In this document: positions 7,062 to 17,384 of the stretch, in pieces
Numbering within the stretch: position 1 is the first letter of the stretch
Layout of the letters: every line of letters begins with the position of its first letter
Origin: Enhydrobacter aerosaccus
GTDB lineage: Bacteria; Pseudomonadota; Alphaproteobacteria; Reyranellales; Reyranellaceae
DNA: 64,000 nucleotides
Assembly (NCBI GenBank): GCA_903832005.1
Contig: CAIKZO010000082.1
Span: 1 to 64,000 of the forward strand
Direction: 5' to 3'
Program-made: the position numbers and the translations under genes
Notes under the pieces: generated by a model
Told to the model about the DNA's origin: nothing
Seen by the model: only the letters and a program-made list of their open reading frames with translations
The model's database searches: none

Positions 7062-10000
7062 TTACGCGACCATGCGGTCTGCTTCTTGCAGATTGACCGA
7101 CACGAGCTGGGAAACGCCCTGCTCGGCCATGGTGACGCCGTAGAGCCGATCCATGCGCGCCATGGTGACGCGGTGATGGGTGATGACCATGAAGCGCGTG
7201 TCGGTGCGGCCGGCGATGTCCTTCACCAGGCCGCAGAAGCGCTCCACGTTCAAATCGTCCAGCGGCGCGTCGACCTCGTCCAGCACGCAGATCGGTGCGG
7301 GGTTGGACATGAAGACCGCGAACAGCAGGGACAGCGCCGTCAGCGCCTGCTCACCGCCCGAGAGCAGCGACATGACCTGAAGCTTCTTGCCCGGCGGCGA
7401 AGCGTGAATCTCGAGACCGGCCTCGAGCACGTCTTCCGACTCGGTGAGGCGGAGTTCCGCCTTGCCGCCGCCGAACAGCTTGGTGAAGAGCTGCTGGAAG
7501 TTGGTGCTGACCTGTTCGAAGGCAGCGAGGAAGCGCTCGCGACCCTCGCGGTTCAGGCTCTGGATGCCCTGGCGCAGGCGGCCGATGGCGGCGACAAGGT
7601 CGTCGCGCTCGGTCGTCATGCCGGTGATCTGCTGCTCGAGTTCGTTGGCCTCTTCCTCGGCACGCAGGTTGACCGCGCCCATGGTCTCGCGCTCGTGCAC
7701 CAGCCGCTCGAGCTTGTGCTCGGCCTTCTCGAGTTCGCCCAACTCTTCCAAGGTCTCGACCTCGGCCAGCGCCAGCACGCCCTCGGGCTCGCAGCGCAGC
7801 CGCTCGACGATGCGTTCGACGACCGCCTCGCGATCCTTGGTCGCCTGCTCGACGAGGCCTTCGCGGCGCACGCGGCTCTCACGCACCTGGGCCAGTTCGC
7901 TCTCGACCTGACGCATGCCCTTGTCGGTGTCGCTGAGGCGTGTCTCGCCGATGGCGAGACGATCGGCCGCCTCCTGGCGGTTATGCTCGGCCTTGGCGAT
8001 CTCCTCGCCCAGAGCCAGCTTCTTGGTCTCGATCTCCTCGGGCTTGGCGGCAAGCTCAGCAATGGCGGCCGCGATCTGCTCGCGGCGCGCATCGAGTTCG
8101 ACGATCTGGCTGTCGGCGTCGACCAGACGCGTGCTCCAACCGGTGTGGTCCTGCGCGATCTTGGCCAGACGCTCGGCCCGCATCTCGGACTCGCGTGCCA
8201 GACGCTCGCAATTACCTTCGGCTTCGACCAGCGCGGCCCGCAGCTCGGCGATGCGCCCGCGCAGCGTGCCCGCGGTCACACGGTCGGCCTGGGTGTCGGA
8301 GATCGACGACAGGCGCGCTTCACGGAAGGTGCGGCGCATCTCGGCGTCGGCCACGTCGACCATGATCTCGGTGACTGCCTGCTCGATGCCGGCCAGGCGC
8401 GTGCGCAGTTGGTCGGTACGGCGGGCGACGTCGGTATGATGCTCGCGCGCCTTCGAGGCGTCGGCTTCGGCAGCGGCGATGGCGCCCTGCACGGCACGCT
8501 CGGCCGTCCGCGTGGCCTGGCCCGCACCCTGGGTCTTGGCGCGCGCGGCTTCGGCCACGGCGCGCTCGTGCGCCCGGGCCTGCTCGACGCAGGTCTTTTC
8601 AGCGTCACGCGCGGCGGCGAGCGAGACGGTCTCGGCGTCGGCACGAGTCTGGTACTGGGCGTGCTCGACGGCCACGGCATCGATCTGCAAGCGGATCTCG
8701 GCCAGGCGGTTGCGCTGGCTGAGACGCACGGCGGCGGCCGTCGGCGCGCCCGCGCGCACCGTGTAGCCGTCCCAACGCCACACCGCGCCTTCGGCAGTGA
8801 CGAGCTGCTGGCCGGCCTTGAGGCTCGGATGCAGCGCAGCACCCGTGGCGTCATCGGCGACGATGCCGATGAAGGCCATGCGGCGTTCCAGTTCCGGCAG
8901 CGCCTTCACGTGCGCGCCGAGCGGCGTCGCGCCATCGGGCAGCGCCGGCACGTGGGTCATGGCGCCGAGCGGCAGCCAGTGCACCGGCGCGCCGCGATCG
9001 GACGAGGCTTCGAGTTCCTCCGCGAACGCCGCGCCCAGTGCCTTTTCGAAGCCAGGCTCGACCGTCAGCGCGTCGAGCAGCGGCGGCCACAGCGAGTCGG
9101 CGGCCGACTGCAGCGCCGCGGCCACGCCCGATTCCTCGGCGCGCAGCTTGGTGAGCTTGGCGTTGCTCTTCTGCAGCGTCTCGGCGGCGGCAGCGTGGCT
9201 CGCCTCGGCGGCCTGACGCTCGGCGGCACGCGCCTGCTCCATGTCGATGCGCTCGGCCTCGGCCTTGGCGACGGCCTCACGGGCGGCTTCGGACTCGTAA
9301 CGCTCGGCCTCGCGCGCGGCCTCGATCGTCTGCTCGCCTTGAAGACGTGCTTCCTCGAGCGCGGCACGGGCGGCCTCGAGGGCCGCCTCGACGTCCGGCA
9401 GTGCCGGCAGGTTGGAGAGCTCGCTCTCGAGCGCGCGCTGCTGCGTGGCGATTTCCTCGCGACGCACCGTGAGGCGGCGCAGGCGATCCTGCAGCTCGGT
9501 GATCTCTCGGCTCACGCTGTTGCGCAGTGCCTCGTCGTCGGCGATCTGGCGCGTGAGGCGGTCATGCTCGCCCTCGGCGGTGACCGTGGCTTCCTGCGCC
9601 TCGACGCGCATCTCCTGGGCCGCGGCGGCGCGGTCTTCCTCGCCCACGCGATCCTGCTCGAGCGTGATCCTCTGCGCGTCGAGATCGGCGATGGCGGCAT
9701 CGGCGTCGCCTTTGCGGCCCAATTCGCGCGACAGGTCGGACTGGGTCTGGTGCAGGCGCGTCTCGGCGTCGTGCTGGGCGGCGGCAACCCGCTCGCCTTC
9801 GGCGCTGAGCGCATCGTTCGCCGAGCGCAGGCGCTGGAGGGCGGCGGCCGCGGCGGCCTCGTCGTTGCGCAGCGGCGGCAGCGCGGTCGCGGCATCGGCC
9901 TGCGCCGTGGTGGCAATCGCGACCAGGCTCGTGAGATCGGCGACCTGGGCTTCGGCTTCGGTCAGGCGCTCGCCGGCTTCGGCCAGTTCCTTCTCGGCAT

Positions 10001-10715
10001 TGGCCAGCTTCAGCGCCAGCACGGTGGCTTCGGCGCGGCGGATATGGTCGCTGAGGTTGCGATAACGGCTGGCCTGGCGGGCCTGACGCTTCAGTCCCTT
10101 GTGCTGCTCTTCGAGCGCGACGAGCACATCCTGCACGCGGGCAAGATTCTGCTCGGCGGCGCGCAGGCGCAACTCGGCCTCATGGCGGCGGGCATAGAGA
10201 CCGGTGATGCCGGCCGCCTCGTCGATGATCATGCGACGGTCGGCGGGCTTGGCGTTGATCAGCGTACCGACGCGGCCCTGGCTCACCAGCGCGGTCGAAC
10301 GCGAGCCGGTGGCGGCATCGGCAAACAGCGTCTGCACGTCGCGGGCGCGGATCTCCTTGCCGTTGACCGAATAGGCCGAGCCATGGCCGCGCTCGATGCG
10401 GCGCACGACGTCGAGCTGGTCGGAGTCGTTGACCGCGGCGGGCGCGCTGCGCGTCTTGTTGTCGAGCGTCAGCGTGACTTCGGCGATGTTGCGCGCCGGC
10501 CGTGTGCCCGCGCCGGCGAAGATCACATCCTCCATCTCGCTGCCGCGCATCTGCTTGGCCGAGGTCTCGCCCATCACCCACTTCAGGGCTTCGACGAGAT
10601 TGGATTTGCCGCAGCCGTTGGGGCCGACAATGCCGGTCATGCCGGGTTCAATGGCGAGTTCGGTCGGATCGACGAAGGACTTGAAACCGGAGAGCCGGAG
10701 TTTGTCGAACTGCAC
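7062..10715 (-). CDS. smc: Chromosome segregation protein SMC
   Basis: SMC is the long coiled-coil ATPase of bacterial condensin that organises and segregates the nucleoid. The 1217-residue protein starts MQFDKLRLSGFKSF. Walker A is GPNGCGKSN at residues 31-39. Long heptad-rich arms flank a central hinge (about residues 530-650, few coiled-coil features). The C-terminal head carries the ABC signature LSGGEQALTALSLLFA and Walker B ICVLDEVDAPLDD. It is slightly longer than the usual 1150-1190 residues. It lies 26 bases downstream of a DsbA-like gene on the same strand. The arms are strongly Ala/Glu/Arg-rich, which creates long spurious open frames on the opposite strand. Confidence 0.97.
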   Translation of the reverse strand: MQFDKLRLSGFKSFVDPTELAIEPGMTGIVGPNGCGKSNLVEALKWVMGETSAKQMRGSEMEDVIFAGAGTRPARNIAEVTLTLDNKTRSAPAAVNDSDQLDVVRRIERGHGSAYSVNGKEIRARDVQTLFADAATGSRSTALVSQGRVGTLINAKPADRRMIIDEAAGITGLYARRHEAELRLRAAEQNLARVQDVLVALEEQHKGLKRQARQASRYRNLSDHIRRAEATVLALKLANAEKELAEAGERLTEAEAQVADLTSLVAIATTAQADAATALPPLRNDEAAAAAALQRLRSANDALSAEGERVAAAQHDAETRLHQTQSDLSRELGRKGDADAAIADLDAQRITLEQDRVGEEDRAAAAQEMRVEAQEATVTAEGEHDRLTRQIADDEALRNSVSREITELQDRLRRLTVRREEIATQQRALESELSNLPALPDVEAALEAARAALEEARLQGEQTIEAAREAERYESEAAREAVAKAEAERIDMEQARAAERQAAEASHAAAAETLQKSNAKLTKLRAEESGVAAALQSAADSLWPPLLDALTVEPGFEKALGAAFAEELEASSDRGAPVHWLPLGAMTHVPALPDGATPLGAHVKALPELERRMAFIGIVADDATGAALHPSLKAGQQLVTAEGAVWRWDGYTVRAGAPTAAAVRLSQRNRLAEIRLQIDAVAVEHAQYQTRADAETVSLAAARDAEKTCVEQARAHERAVAEAARAKTQGAGQATRTAERAVQGAIAAAEADASKAREHHTDVARRTDQLRTRLAGIEQAVTEIMVDVADAEMRRTFREARLSSISDTQADRVTAGTLRGRIAELRAALVEAEGNCERLARESEMRAERLAKIAQDHTGWSTRLVDADSQIVELDARREQIAAAIAELAAKPEEIETKKLALGEEIAKAEHNRQEAADRLAIGETRLSDTDKGMRQVESELAQVRESRVRREGLVEQATKDREAVVERIVERLRCEPEGVLALAEVETLEELGELEKAEHKLERLVHERETMGAVNLRAEEEANELEQQITGMTTERDDLVAAIGRLRQGIQSLNREGRERFLAAFEQVSTNFQQLFTKLFGGGKAELRLTESEDVLEAGLEIHASPPGKKLQVMSLLSGGEQALTALSLLFAVFMSNPAPICVLDEVDAPLDDLNVERFCGLVKDIAGRTDTRFMVITHHRVTMARMDRLYGVTMAEQGVSQLVSVNLQEADRMVA

Positions 10716-10741
10716 CTTTGTTACCCCACGCTTGTTTGTTT

Positions 10742-11404
10742 TTACTTCGAAAGCTTCGTGAACAGGGCGTCGAACTCTTCGAGAGTCCGTGCGCCCTTGA
10801 ACTGCTCGCCGTTGACGAAGATCGTCGGCGTCGAGTTGACGCCCAAGGTCTCGCCGCCGCGATAGTCGGCGATCACGCCGTTAGCCACCTGGTCGTTGGC
10901 CAGGCAGGCCTTGACCTCGTTGTCGCCCATGCCGGCGATGCGCAGTGACTTGGAGAGCTCGGCGATCGGGTCCTGCGCCACGGCCCAGCTGCCCTGGCCG
11001 CGGAACATCATGTCGAGCACGGCATAGTATTTGTCGTTGCCGGCGCACTCGGCGAGCTGGGCGGCCTTGGTCGCCACCTGGTCGAGCGGGAAGTCGCGAT
11101 AGATCAGCTTCACCTTGCCTGTCTGGACCCACTTCTTCTCGATCTCGGGCAGCTCGGTGGTGTTGAAATGCGCACAGTGCGGGCAGGTCAGCGAGGCGTA
11201 CTCGATCATGGTGATCGGCGCCTTCGGGTCGCCCATCACGTGGTCGGACGGCAGGATCGCGAGCAGCGCCTTGGCGTCAGTCGACGTCGCCGCCACGGCC
11301 ACCGGCGCGGCTTCGGGCGCGGTCGGACGGGTGCCAAAATAGACGCCAGCCGCAATCGCGACCACCGCCACGGCTCCGCCGGCGACAATCAAGATATTCC
11401 GCAT
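10742..11404 (-). CDS. DsbA family thiol:disulfide oxidoreductase, membrane-anchored or secreted
   Basis: The start ATG at 11404 is preceded by GAGAGGAAG; an in-frame upstream extension lacks this. The 220-residue protein begins with an uncleaved anchor or signal peptide (ILIVAGGAVAVVAIAAGVYF, residues 4-23). A thioredoxin-fold DsbA/Com1-like domain follows, with active site TCPHC (Cys74, Cys77), the spacing and CPHC dipeptide of DsbA-type oxidases. NSTPTIFVNG carries the cis-proline loop. It should catalyse disulfide formation or exchange in the periplasm. It lies downstream of a second DsbA domain encoded by the DUF721 fusion and upstream of smc. Confidence 0.9.
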   Translation of the reverse strand: MRNILIVAGGAVAVVAIAAGVYFGTRPTAPEAAPVAVAATSTDAKALLAILPSDHVMGDPKAPITMIEYASLTCPHCAHFNTTELPEIEKKWVQTGKVKLIYRDFPLDQVATKAAQLAECAGNDKYYAVLDMMFRGQGSWAVAQDPIAELSKSLRIAGMGDNEVKACLANDQVANGVIADYRGGETLGVNSTPTIFVNGEQFKGARTLEEFDALFTKLSK

Positions 11405-11488
11405 ACTCAACTTCCTCTCCACTACATCTTGGGAATTCTGCCTGTGGGGAGTCAAACAAGTTCGGACCAATATAAGGGTCCGAACAGG

Positions 11489-12580
11489 CTACCTACCCAC
11501 TTGACGTAAAATCGCGCTAATGCCGTCGGCACCGTCGCCGGGCATGCCGTAGAACTGCTCGTTGATGAACAAAGTCGGTGTCGAATTGACCTTCAGCGCC
11601 TGGCCGGACTGCACATCGGCGATGACTTTGTTCAAAAGGCGGTCGTCGGCGAAGCAGGCCGTGGCCGCCTCGGCCTTCACCCCCTCAGCCACCAGCACCT
11701 TGATCATCTCGGCATCCGGGTCGGGCGCGGTCAGCCAGTCGATCTGCGCTTTGAACAGCGCGTCGAGGGTTGTGTAGAACTTCGCCGGCCCGGCGCACTC
11801 GGCCAGCAGCGAGGCATGGGTCGCGATCCCGTCCGACGGGAAATGCCGCATGATCAGCTTGGCCTTGCCGGTGTCGATCCACTCCTTACGCACCGTCGGC
11901 AGGACGGCGGCGTTGAAGTTCGCGCAGTGCGGACAGGTCAGCGAGAAGTAGTCGATGATGATATTGAGCGCGTCGGGACTGCCCAGGACGTGGTCGCCTT
12001 CGACTGCCGCCAGATACTTCGCCGAATCATCGAACTGGGCCCGCGAGGAGCGTGCAAAGAAGAGCGTGCCGAGCGCGCCCAGCAGCACGCCGCGGCGGCC
12101 GGTCGGGTTCGTGGCGATGCGCGCGCCCAGTCGCGCCAGCGCCGCGCGCAGGTCGGGATCCTGGACCTGCGCCACCTGGGCGTCGGCCTTGGCCACGGCT
12201 TCGGGCGCGGGCTTGGGGATCGGCGCGCGCCCGGCAGCGCGGGCAATCGCGCCCTGCATCAGGCGGATATCGTCGATCTGGCGATGGCCGAAATAGGCGT
12301 TCACCCGCTCCACGATCTGGGTGCTCATGTGCTGCACCTCGAGCGCCGCGGCGCCCGCCACCTTGAGCCGCAGCAGCTTCGCTCCACTGCGGCCGCCGCG
12401 CCCGGTGATCAGCGCCTCGGGCTGCGTGCAGCGCGCCAGTTCCGGCCCGACGATGTTCGGCCAGTCGGACCTCAACCGCACGATCGACGCCACCCGGCCG
12501 CCACCGGCGCCCTTGCGGGCGAGTCCCGACGTCAGTGCCTGGGCAAGCCCCCCGACGGCGCGGAAGCCGTTTTGGCGCAT
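11489..12580 (-). CDS. In-frame fusion: DUF721 (DciA-like) domain plus Tat signal plus DsbA-like domain
   Basis: One uninterrupted 363-residue frame starts at ATG 12580 (GAGG about 8 bases upstream). Residues 1 to about 110 look like a DUF721/DciA-type protein (LRSDWPNIVGPELARCTQPEAL, then LRLKVAGAAALEVQ), a family linked to DnaB helicase loading. After a low-complexity linker comes TGRRGVLLGALGTLFFARS (160-178), a typical twin-arginine signal. A DsbA-type domain follows with active site TCPHC (Cys216, Cys219) and NSTPTLFINE. In most relatives I would expect two genes. No stop ends the first domain, and no ATG, GTG or TTG lies at a sensible place to start the second; an ATC codon stands where a start might be. 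A lost start or stop, or a sequence error, is possible. Confidence 0.8.
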   Translation of the reverse strand: MRQNGFRAVGGLAQALTSGLARKGAGGGRVASIVRLRSDWPNIVGPELARCTQPEALITGRGGRSGAKLLRLKVAGAAALEVQHMSTQIVERVNAYFGHRQIDDIRLMQGAIARAAGRAPIPKPAPEAVAKADAQVAQVQDPDLRAALARLGARIATNPTGRRGVLLGALGTLFFARSSRAQFDDSAKYLAAVEGDHVLGSPDALNIIIDYFSLTCPHCANFNAAVLPTVRKEWIDTGKAKLIMRHFPSDGIATHASLLAECAGPAKFYTTLDALFKAQIDWLTAPDPDAEMIKVLVAEGVKAEAATACFADDRLLNKVIADVQSGQALKVNSTPTLFINEQFYGMPGDGADGISAILRQVGR

Positions 12581-12640
12581 CGCGATCCTCAATCTCTTTC
12601 CTGCAAACCTGTTGCTGTATGGTAGGCCAGCGCCCCTTAC

Positions 12641-13702
12641 ATGACCATTACTCACGCCCCCCGCCTGCTCGCCTGGTACGACCGTCATCGTCGCACCATG
12701 CCCTGGCGTGCGCCCGCCGGAGAGCGCACGGAACCCTATAGAGTCTGGCTTTCCGAGATCATGCTGCAGCAAACCACCGTGGCCACGGTGGGCGACTACT
12801 TTCACCGCTTTGTGAAGCGTTGGCCGACCGTCGAGGCACTGGCCGCCGCCCCGCTCGACGACGTGCTCTCGGCCTGGGCCGGCCTCGGATACTACGCACG
12901 CGCCCGTAACCTGCACGCCTGCGCGCGCGCCGTGGTCGAACATCACGCCGGCGCCTTCCCCGAAGACGAAGCGACGCTTCTCGCGCTGCCCGGCATCGGC
13001 CCCTACACGGCGTCGGCGATCCGCGCGATCGCCTTCGATTATCCGGCGTCGGCCGTCGACGGCAATGTCGAGCGCGTGATCGCGCGCCTCTATGCGCTGA
13101 CGACGTCCCTGCCCGACGTAAAGGCCGAGATCCAAGTGCGCGCCGCCGAGTTGGTGCCGACTAAACGCGCCGGCGACTACGCGCAGGCGATGATGGACCT
13201 CGGCGCCACCGTCTGCACGCCGCGCAACCCGAGCTGCGTGATCTGCCCCTTGATGAAAGGCTGCAAGGGACGCGAACAAGGCATCGCCGAAGAGCTACCG
13301 CGCCGCGCCCCCAAGGCCGACAAGCCGACGCGCCGTGGCATCGCCTTCGTCCTCACCAACCGCGACGGTGCGGTGCTGCTGCGCAAGCGCCCGCTCAAGG
13401 GACTGCTGGGCGGCATGGACGAGGTGCCGTCGAGCGCCTGGCGTGAGGGCAAGCTGGTCGTGGCCGACGCGCTCAAGGAAGCGCCCGTGCCGGCCAACTG
13501 GAAGGTCCTCGAGGGCGGCGTGCGCCACACCTTCACGCACTTCCACCTCGAACTCACGGTCGCGCACGCCGTCGCCACGACCTCGCGGCTGGCCACGCTC
13601 CTGCCCGAAAGCGCCTGGGTGACGCTCGACCGCCTTACGGAGCGGGCGCTCCCCACGGTCATGCGCAAGGTGATCGCCCACGCGGTGGCCGCCAAAAGTT
13701 GA
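12641..13702 (+). CDS. mutY: A/G-specific adenine glycosylase MutY
   Basis: MutY removes adenine mispaired with 8-oxoguanine. The 353-residue protein has the catalytic Glu39 in SEIMLQQTTV, a helix-hairpin-helix LPGIGPYTA at 116-124, and catalytic Asp140 in VDGNV. The 4Fe-4S ligands are Cys192, Cys199, Cys202 and Cys208 (C-x6-C-x2-C-x5-C). A C-terminal MutT-like 8-oxoG recognition domain starts near residue 230. It diverges from the DUF721-DsbA gene, with 60 bases between the starts. Confidence 0.97.
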   Translation: MTITHAPRLLAWYDRHRRTMPWRAPAGERTEPYRVWLSEIMLQQTTVATVGDYFHRFVKRWPTVEALAAAPLDDVLSAWAGLGYYARARNLHACARAVVEHHAGAFPEDEATLLALPGIGPYTASAIRAIAFDYPASAVDGNVERVIARLYALTTSLPDVKAEIQVRAAELVPTKRAGDYAQAMMDLGATVCTPRNPSCVICPLMKGCKGREQGIAEELPRRAPKADKPTRRGIAFVLTNRDGAVLLRKRPLKGLLGGMDEVPSSAWREGKLVVADALKEAPVPANWKVLEGGVRHTFTHFHLELTVAHAVATTSRLATLLPESAWVTLDRLTERALPTVMRKVIAHAVAAKS

Positions 13703-13806
13703 CGCCGTGTGCACCGAAATCCTGGGACATCTCCGATGCCGATGGCACAAGGGTTTCTCGGGATTTGTACCGGATTCCGCCACTCCCTCCGCGTAAGATT
13801 GTTACT

Positions 13807-13892
13807 GTCGTCCTGAGCGAAGCGAAGGACCTCCCGTCCGGCACACAGCACGTCGTTTGAAGCGCTAGATCCTTCGCTTCGCTCAGGATGAC
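13807..13892. repeat. Palindromic repeat element, copy 1 (left of FUSC gene)
   Basis: An 86-base imperfect inverted repeat. The left arm reads GTCGTCCTGAGCGAAGCGAA, continuing GGACC, and the right arm is its near complement ending CTCAGGATGAC. The centre contains ACACAGCACGTCGTTTGAAGCG. The same element recurs in the same orientation at 16028-16112. Such GTC(A/G)TCCTGAGCG(A/C)AGCGAAGGA palindromes are common dispersed elements in high-GC proteobacteria. The rest of the gap between mutY and the FUSC gene (13703-14011) shows a short palindrome ATGCGCAATTGGCGCAT and no gene I can support. Confidence 0.85.
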
Positions 13893-14011
13893 AGGGAGTG
13901 GTTCCCTCCCTGAGCCAAGGCAATTCGTCCGTTCTTTCATGCGCAATTGGCGCATGACGCAGTGCAGCAAAGCTCTATGGTTCACTTATGCTGCAGTTGC
14001 GAAGAGTAAAA

Positions 14012-16015
14012 ATGCCCCGGTTTGTCGAGCTTCTCGGCGCACCGTTCTTCGCTATCGGCGATCGATTGCTGGGCGCCGATCCGGGATTGCTGCGCCTGAC
14101 CATCGCGCTTCGGGGAACGCTGACGACGGCGCTGACCACCGCCAGCGCCCTGGCCATCGGACACTTCGCGGGCCTCCCGCCCACCGTCTTCGCCAGCGGC
14201 ATCGCCTTGAGCATGATGGGACCCTTCATCATGCGCGAGCCGACCTTGGCTCAGCAGCGCAAGACAATCCTCTTCCTCCTCATCCCGTCGATGCTGGCGA
14301 CCGCCGCCACGGCGGTGCTCCATGCCCAGCCGCTGGCCGGCGAAGGCTTCTTTCTCTCGCTCGTCTTCCTGGGCTACCTCTTCCAGCCGCGCGCACAGCG
14401 CATGATCGGCATCGGGCTGGTCGCCGTGATCACAACCTATATCGGCCTCTTCCTTCAGCTCCCAACGAGCCTGCTCCCGTTCCAGCTTCTGGCGTCCGTG
14501 CTCGCCGTGGTGATCGTCGCCCTCGTGTGTCTCGTGGTCCTGCCGATCACGCCGGCGGCCACATTGAGACGTGCGGTCCGAACGGTGCAGTGGCGCGCCG
14601 CGCAGGTTCTGAACAGCGCGCGCCAACTGACGCAGGGCGGAAGCCTGTCGCCCGCGTCCGAGGCCCGGATACGCCGCGACCTCGTCCGCCTGAACGAAGC
14701 CGTTCTCGCGGCGGACGATCAGCTGGCGTTTCTCGAGCAGGATGGCGGCGACATCGTGCGCGCGGGATTGATCGATCTCGAACTGGCCGCGGCCCGGTGC
14801 ATCGACGCGATGCGGACCGGCGTGCCCGATCGCCGGGACGCCCTGCGTGTGCATCTCCACCTCAAGCGCATGCGCCAGGGCTTGCCCTACACGCTGCCGC
14901 CGGAGTCCCTCGAACAGGGGAGCCTGCTCGCCTGCCTGCTCGAATTGGGCCACGCGCTCCATCGACTGGGCGTCACGGCCAGGGAAACCCGGAGACATCC
15001 TGAATCGCCCACACCGGCGCCCCTGCCGCCGGGCCCGTTGGCCTGGCGCGTGGCCACGCGCATCACGCTCGCCGCCGCTCTGGCGATGGCGGGGGGATTG
15101 GCGCTGTCGCCGCATCGCTGGTTCTGGGCGGTCATCACCGTCTACGTCGTGTTCCTCAACACGCGCTCGCGCGGCGATACCATCTACAAGGCAGCCCAGC
15201 GCACGGCCGGCACCTTGCTCGGCATCACCGCCGGCCTCGCCATCGCCTCCTTCATGGGCCATCACGCGGTCCTGCAGATCGGCCTGCTGCTGCTGTCGAT
15301 CTTCGGCATGTATTACTTCTACGTCGTGTCCTACACGCTTGGCGTCTTCTGCGTGACGATGATGCTGGGCATGATCTACGGTACGTTGGGCGAGCCGCTC
15401 GAGGCGCTGTTCGTGTTGCGCCTGGAAGAAACGGCGCTCGGTGCGGCGGCCGCGATCCTCGTTGCCTTCTTCGTCCTGCCCGCGAGGACGCGCGACCAGG
15501 TCAAGGCCTCCGGGCGCAACGTCCTCGTGGCCCTCGCCGATGCGGTAAAGGCCACCCGGGATGTCCTGAAGAATGGCAACGGTGGTGAAGGCACTGGCGC
15601 GGCGCCCGACGTGGCGATGCGCAAGGTCGATCGCCAGGTGGCCGATCTTCGCCTGTCGCTGGCGCCGCTCGCCGCGCGGCGCTGGATGATCCGCCGCGAG
15701 TCCGTGGAGCGACCAGTGCCGGTGCTCCTCGACTGCGTTCACTCCACACGCCAGCTCGTCGCCGCCAGCCGGCAGACGCCGGAGATCATTGACGACGATG
15801 CCTTCATCGCCCGCATGGAAGCGGCCGAAGCGCGGCTTCGCGAACTGGCATCGAGCACAGCAGAATCCCTTCGCGCGTTGCCCACGACGATCGACTCCGA
15901 TTCCACCGTCGAGATGGGAGTGGGAGAGCCGCTGCGGCGCCTCGAAAGGTCGCTCGTCATCCTGATGGAGCGCCTGCAGATCGGCGCCCTCGAAGGCTTC
16001 GCGCTCGACGCCTAA
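14012..16015 (+). CDS. FUSC family inner-membrane transporter
   Basis: This large membrane protein of about 667 residues has two blocks of transmembrane helices, each followed by a soluble region. That is the layout of FUSC/YccS/AaeB-type proteins, implicated in export of aromatic acids (AaeB) or fusaric acid resistance. The first block covers about residues 25-185. A soluble part then runs to about 330. A second block (about 345-500) includes RVATRITLAAALAMAGGLAL and WFWAVITVYVVFLNTRSRG, the conserved FUSC signature region. I chose ATG 14012, preceded by GAAGAG, over an ATG 24 bases upstream. No AaeA-type adaptor gene is adjacent. The gene is bracketed by two copies of one palindromic repeat. 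Confidence 0.85.
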   Translation: MPRFVELLGAPFFAIGDRLLGADPGLLRLTIALRGTLTTALTTASALAIGHFAGLPPTVFASGIALSMMGPFIMREPTLAQQRKTILFLLIPSMLATAATAVLHAQPLAGEGFFLSLVFLGYLFQPRAQRMIGIGLVAVITTYIGLFLQLPTSLLPFQLLASVLAVVIVALVCLVVLPITPAATLRRAVRTVQWRAAQVLNSARQLTQGGSLSPASEARIRRDLVRLNEAVLAADDQLAFLEQDGGDIVRAGLIDLELAAARCIDAMRTGVPDRRDALRVHLHLKRMRQGLPYTLPPESLEQGSLLACLLELGHALHRLGVTARETRRHPESPTPAPLPPGPLAWRVATRITLAAALAMAGGLALSPHRWFWAVITVYVVFLNTRSRGDTIYKAAQRTAGTLLGITAGLAIASFMGHHAVLQIGLLLLSIFGMYYFYVVSYTLGVFCVTMMLGMIYGTLGEPLEALFVLRLEETALGAAAAILVAFFVLPARTRDQVKASGRNVLVALADAVKATRDVLKNGNGGEGTGAAPDVAMRKVDRQVADLRLSLAPLAARRWMIRRESVERPVPVLLDCVHSTRQLVAASRQTPEIIDDDAFIARMEAAEARLRELASSTAESLRALPTTIDSDSTVEMGVGEPLRRLERSLVILMERLQIGALEGFALDA

Positions 16016-16027
16016 ACCCAAAACTTT

Positions 16028-16112
16028 GTCGTCCTGAGCGCAGCGAAGGACCTCCCGCCTACCACACAGCACGTCGTTGAAGCGTAAGGTCCTTCGCTAC
16101 GCTCAGGACGAC
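16028..16112. repeat. Palindromic repeat element, copy 2 (right of FUSC gene)
   Basis: Same element as 13807-13892 and in the same orientation. The left arm is GTCGTCCTGAGCGCAGCGAA plus GGACC, the core is ACACAGCACGTCGTTGAAGCG, and the right arm ends CTCAGGACGAC. It differs from copy 1 by a few substitutions and one missing base. It fills the space between the FUSC stop and the convergent end of ccrM, and as a long hairpin could act as a transcription barrier for both. Confidence 0.85.
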
Positions 16113-16117
16113 AGATA

Positions 16118-17271
<1,154 letters not shown>

Positions 17272-17384
17272 AATTGTTTACGAGATCGATCCACAAGATG
17301 GAGTGGTAGTGCCTCAGTTTGAATACTAGGGCCGCCCCAAGGTCGCCCGTTGCCGCCGCCAGGCGTCGTCCCTAGTCTCCGCAG

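Noticed and set aside
7086-10865. A 1259-codon open frame on the plus strand opposite smc
   Set aside because: It is antisense to a coiled-coil gene with strongly biased Ala/Glu/Arg codons, which removes stops on the other strand. The translation is low complexity and has no start signal.
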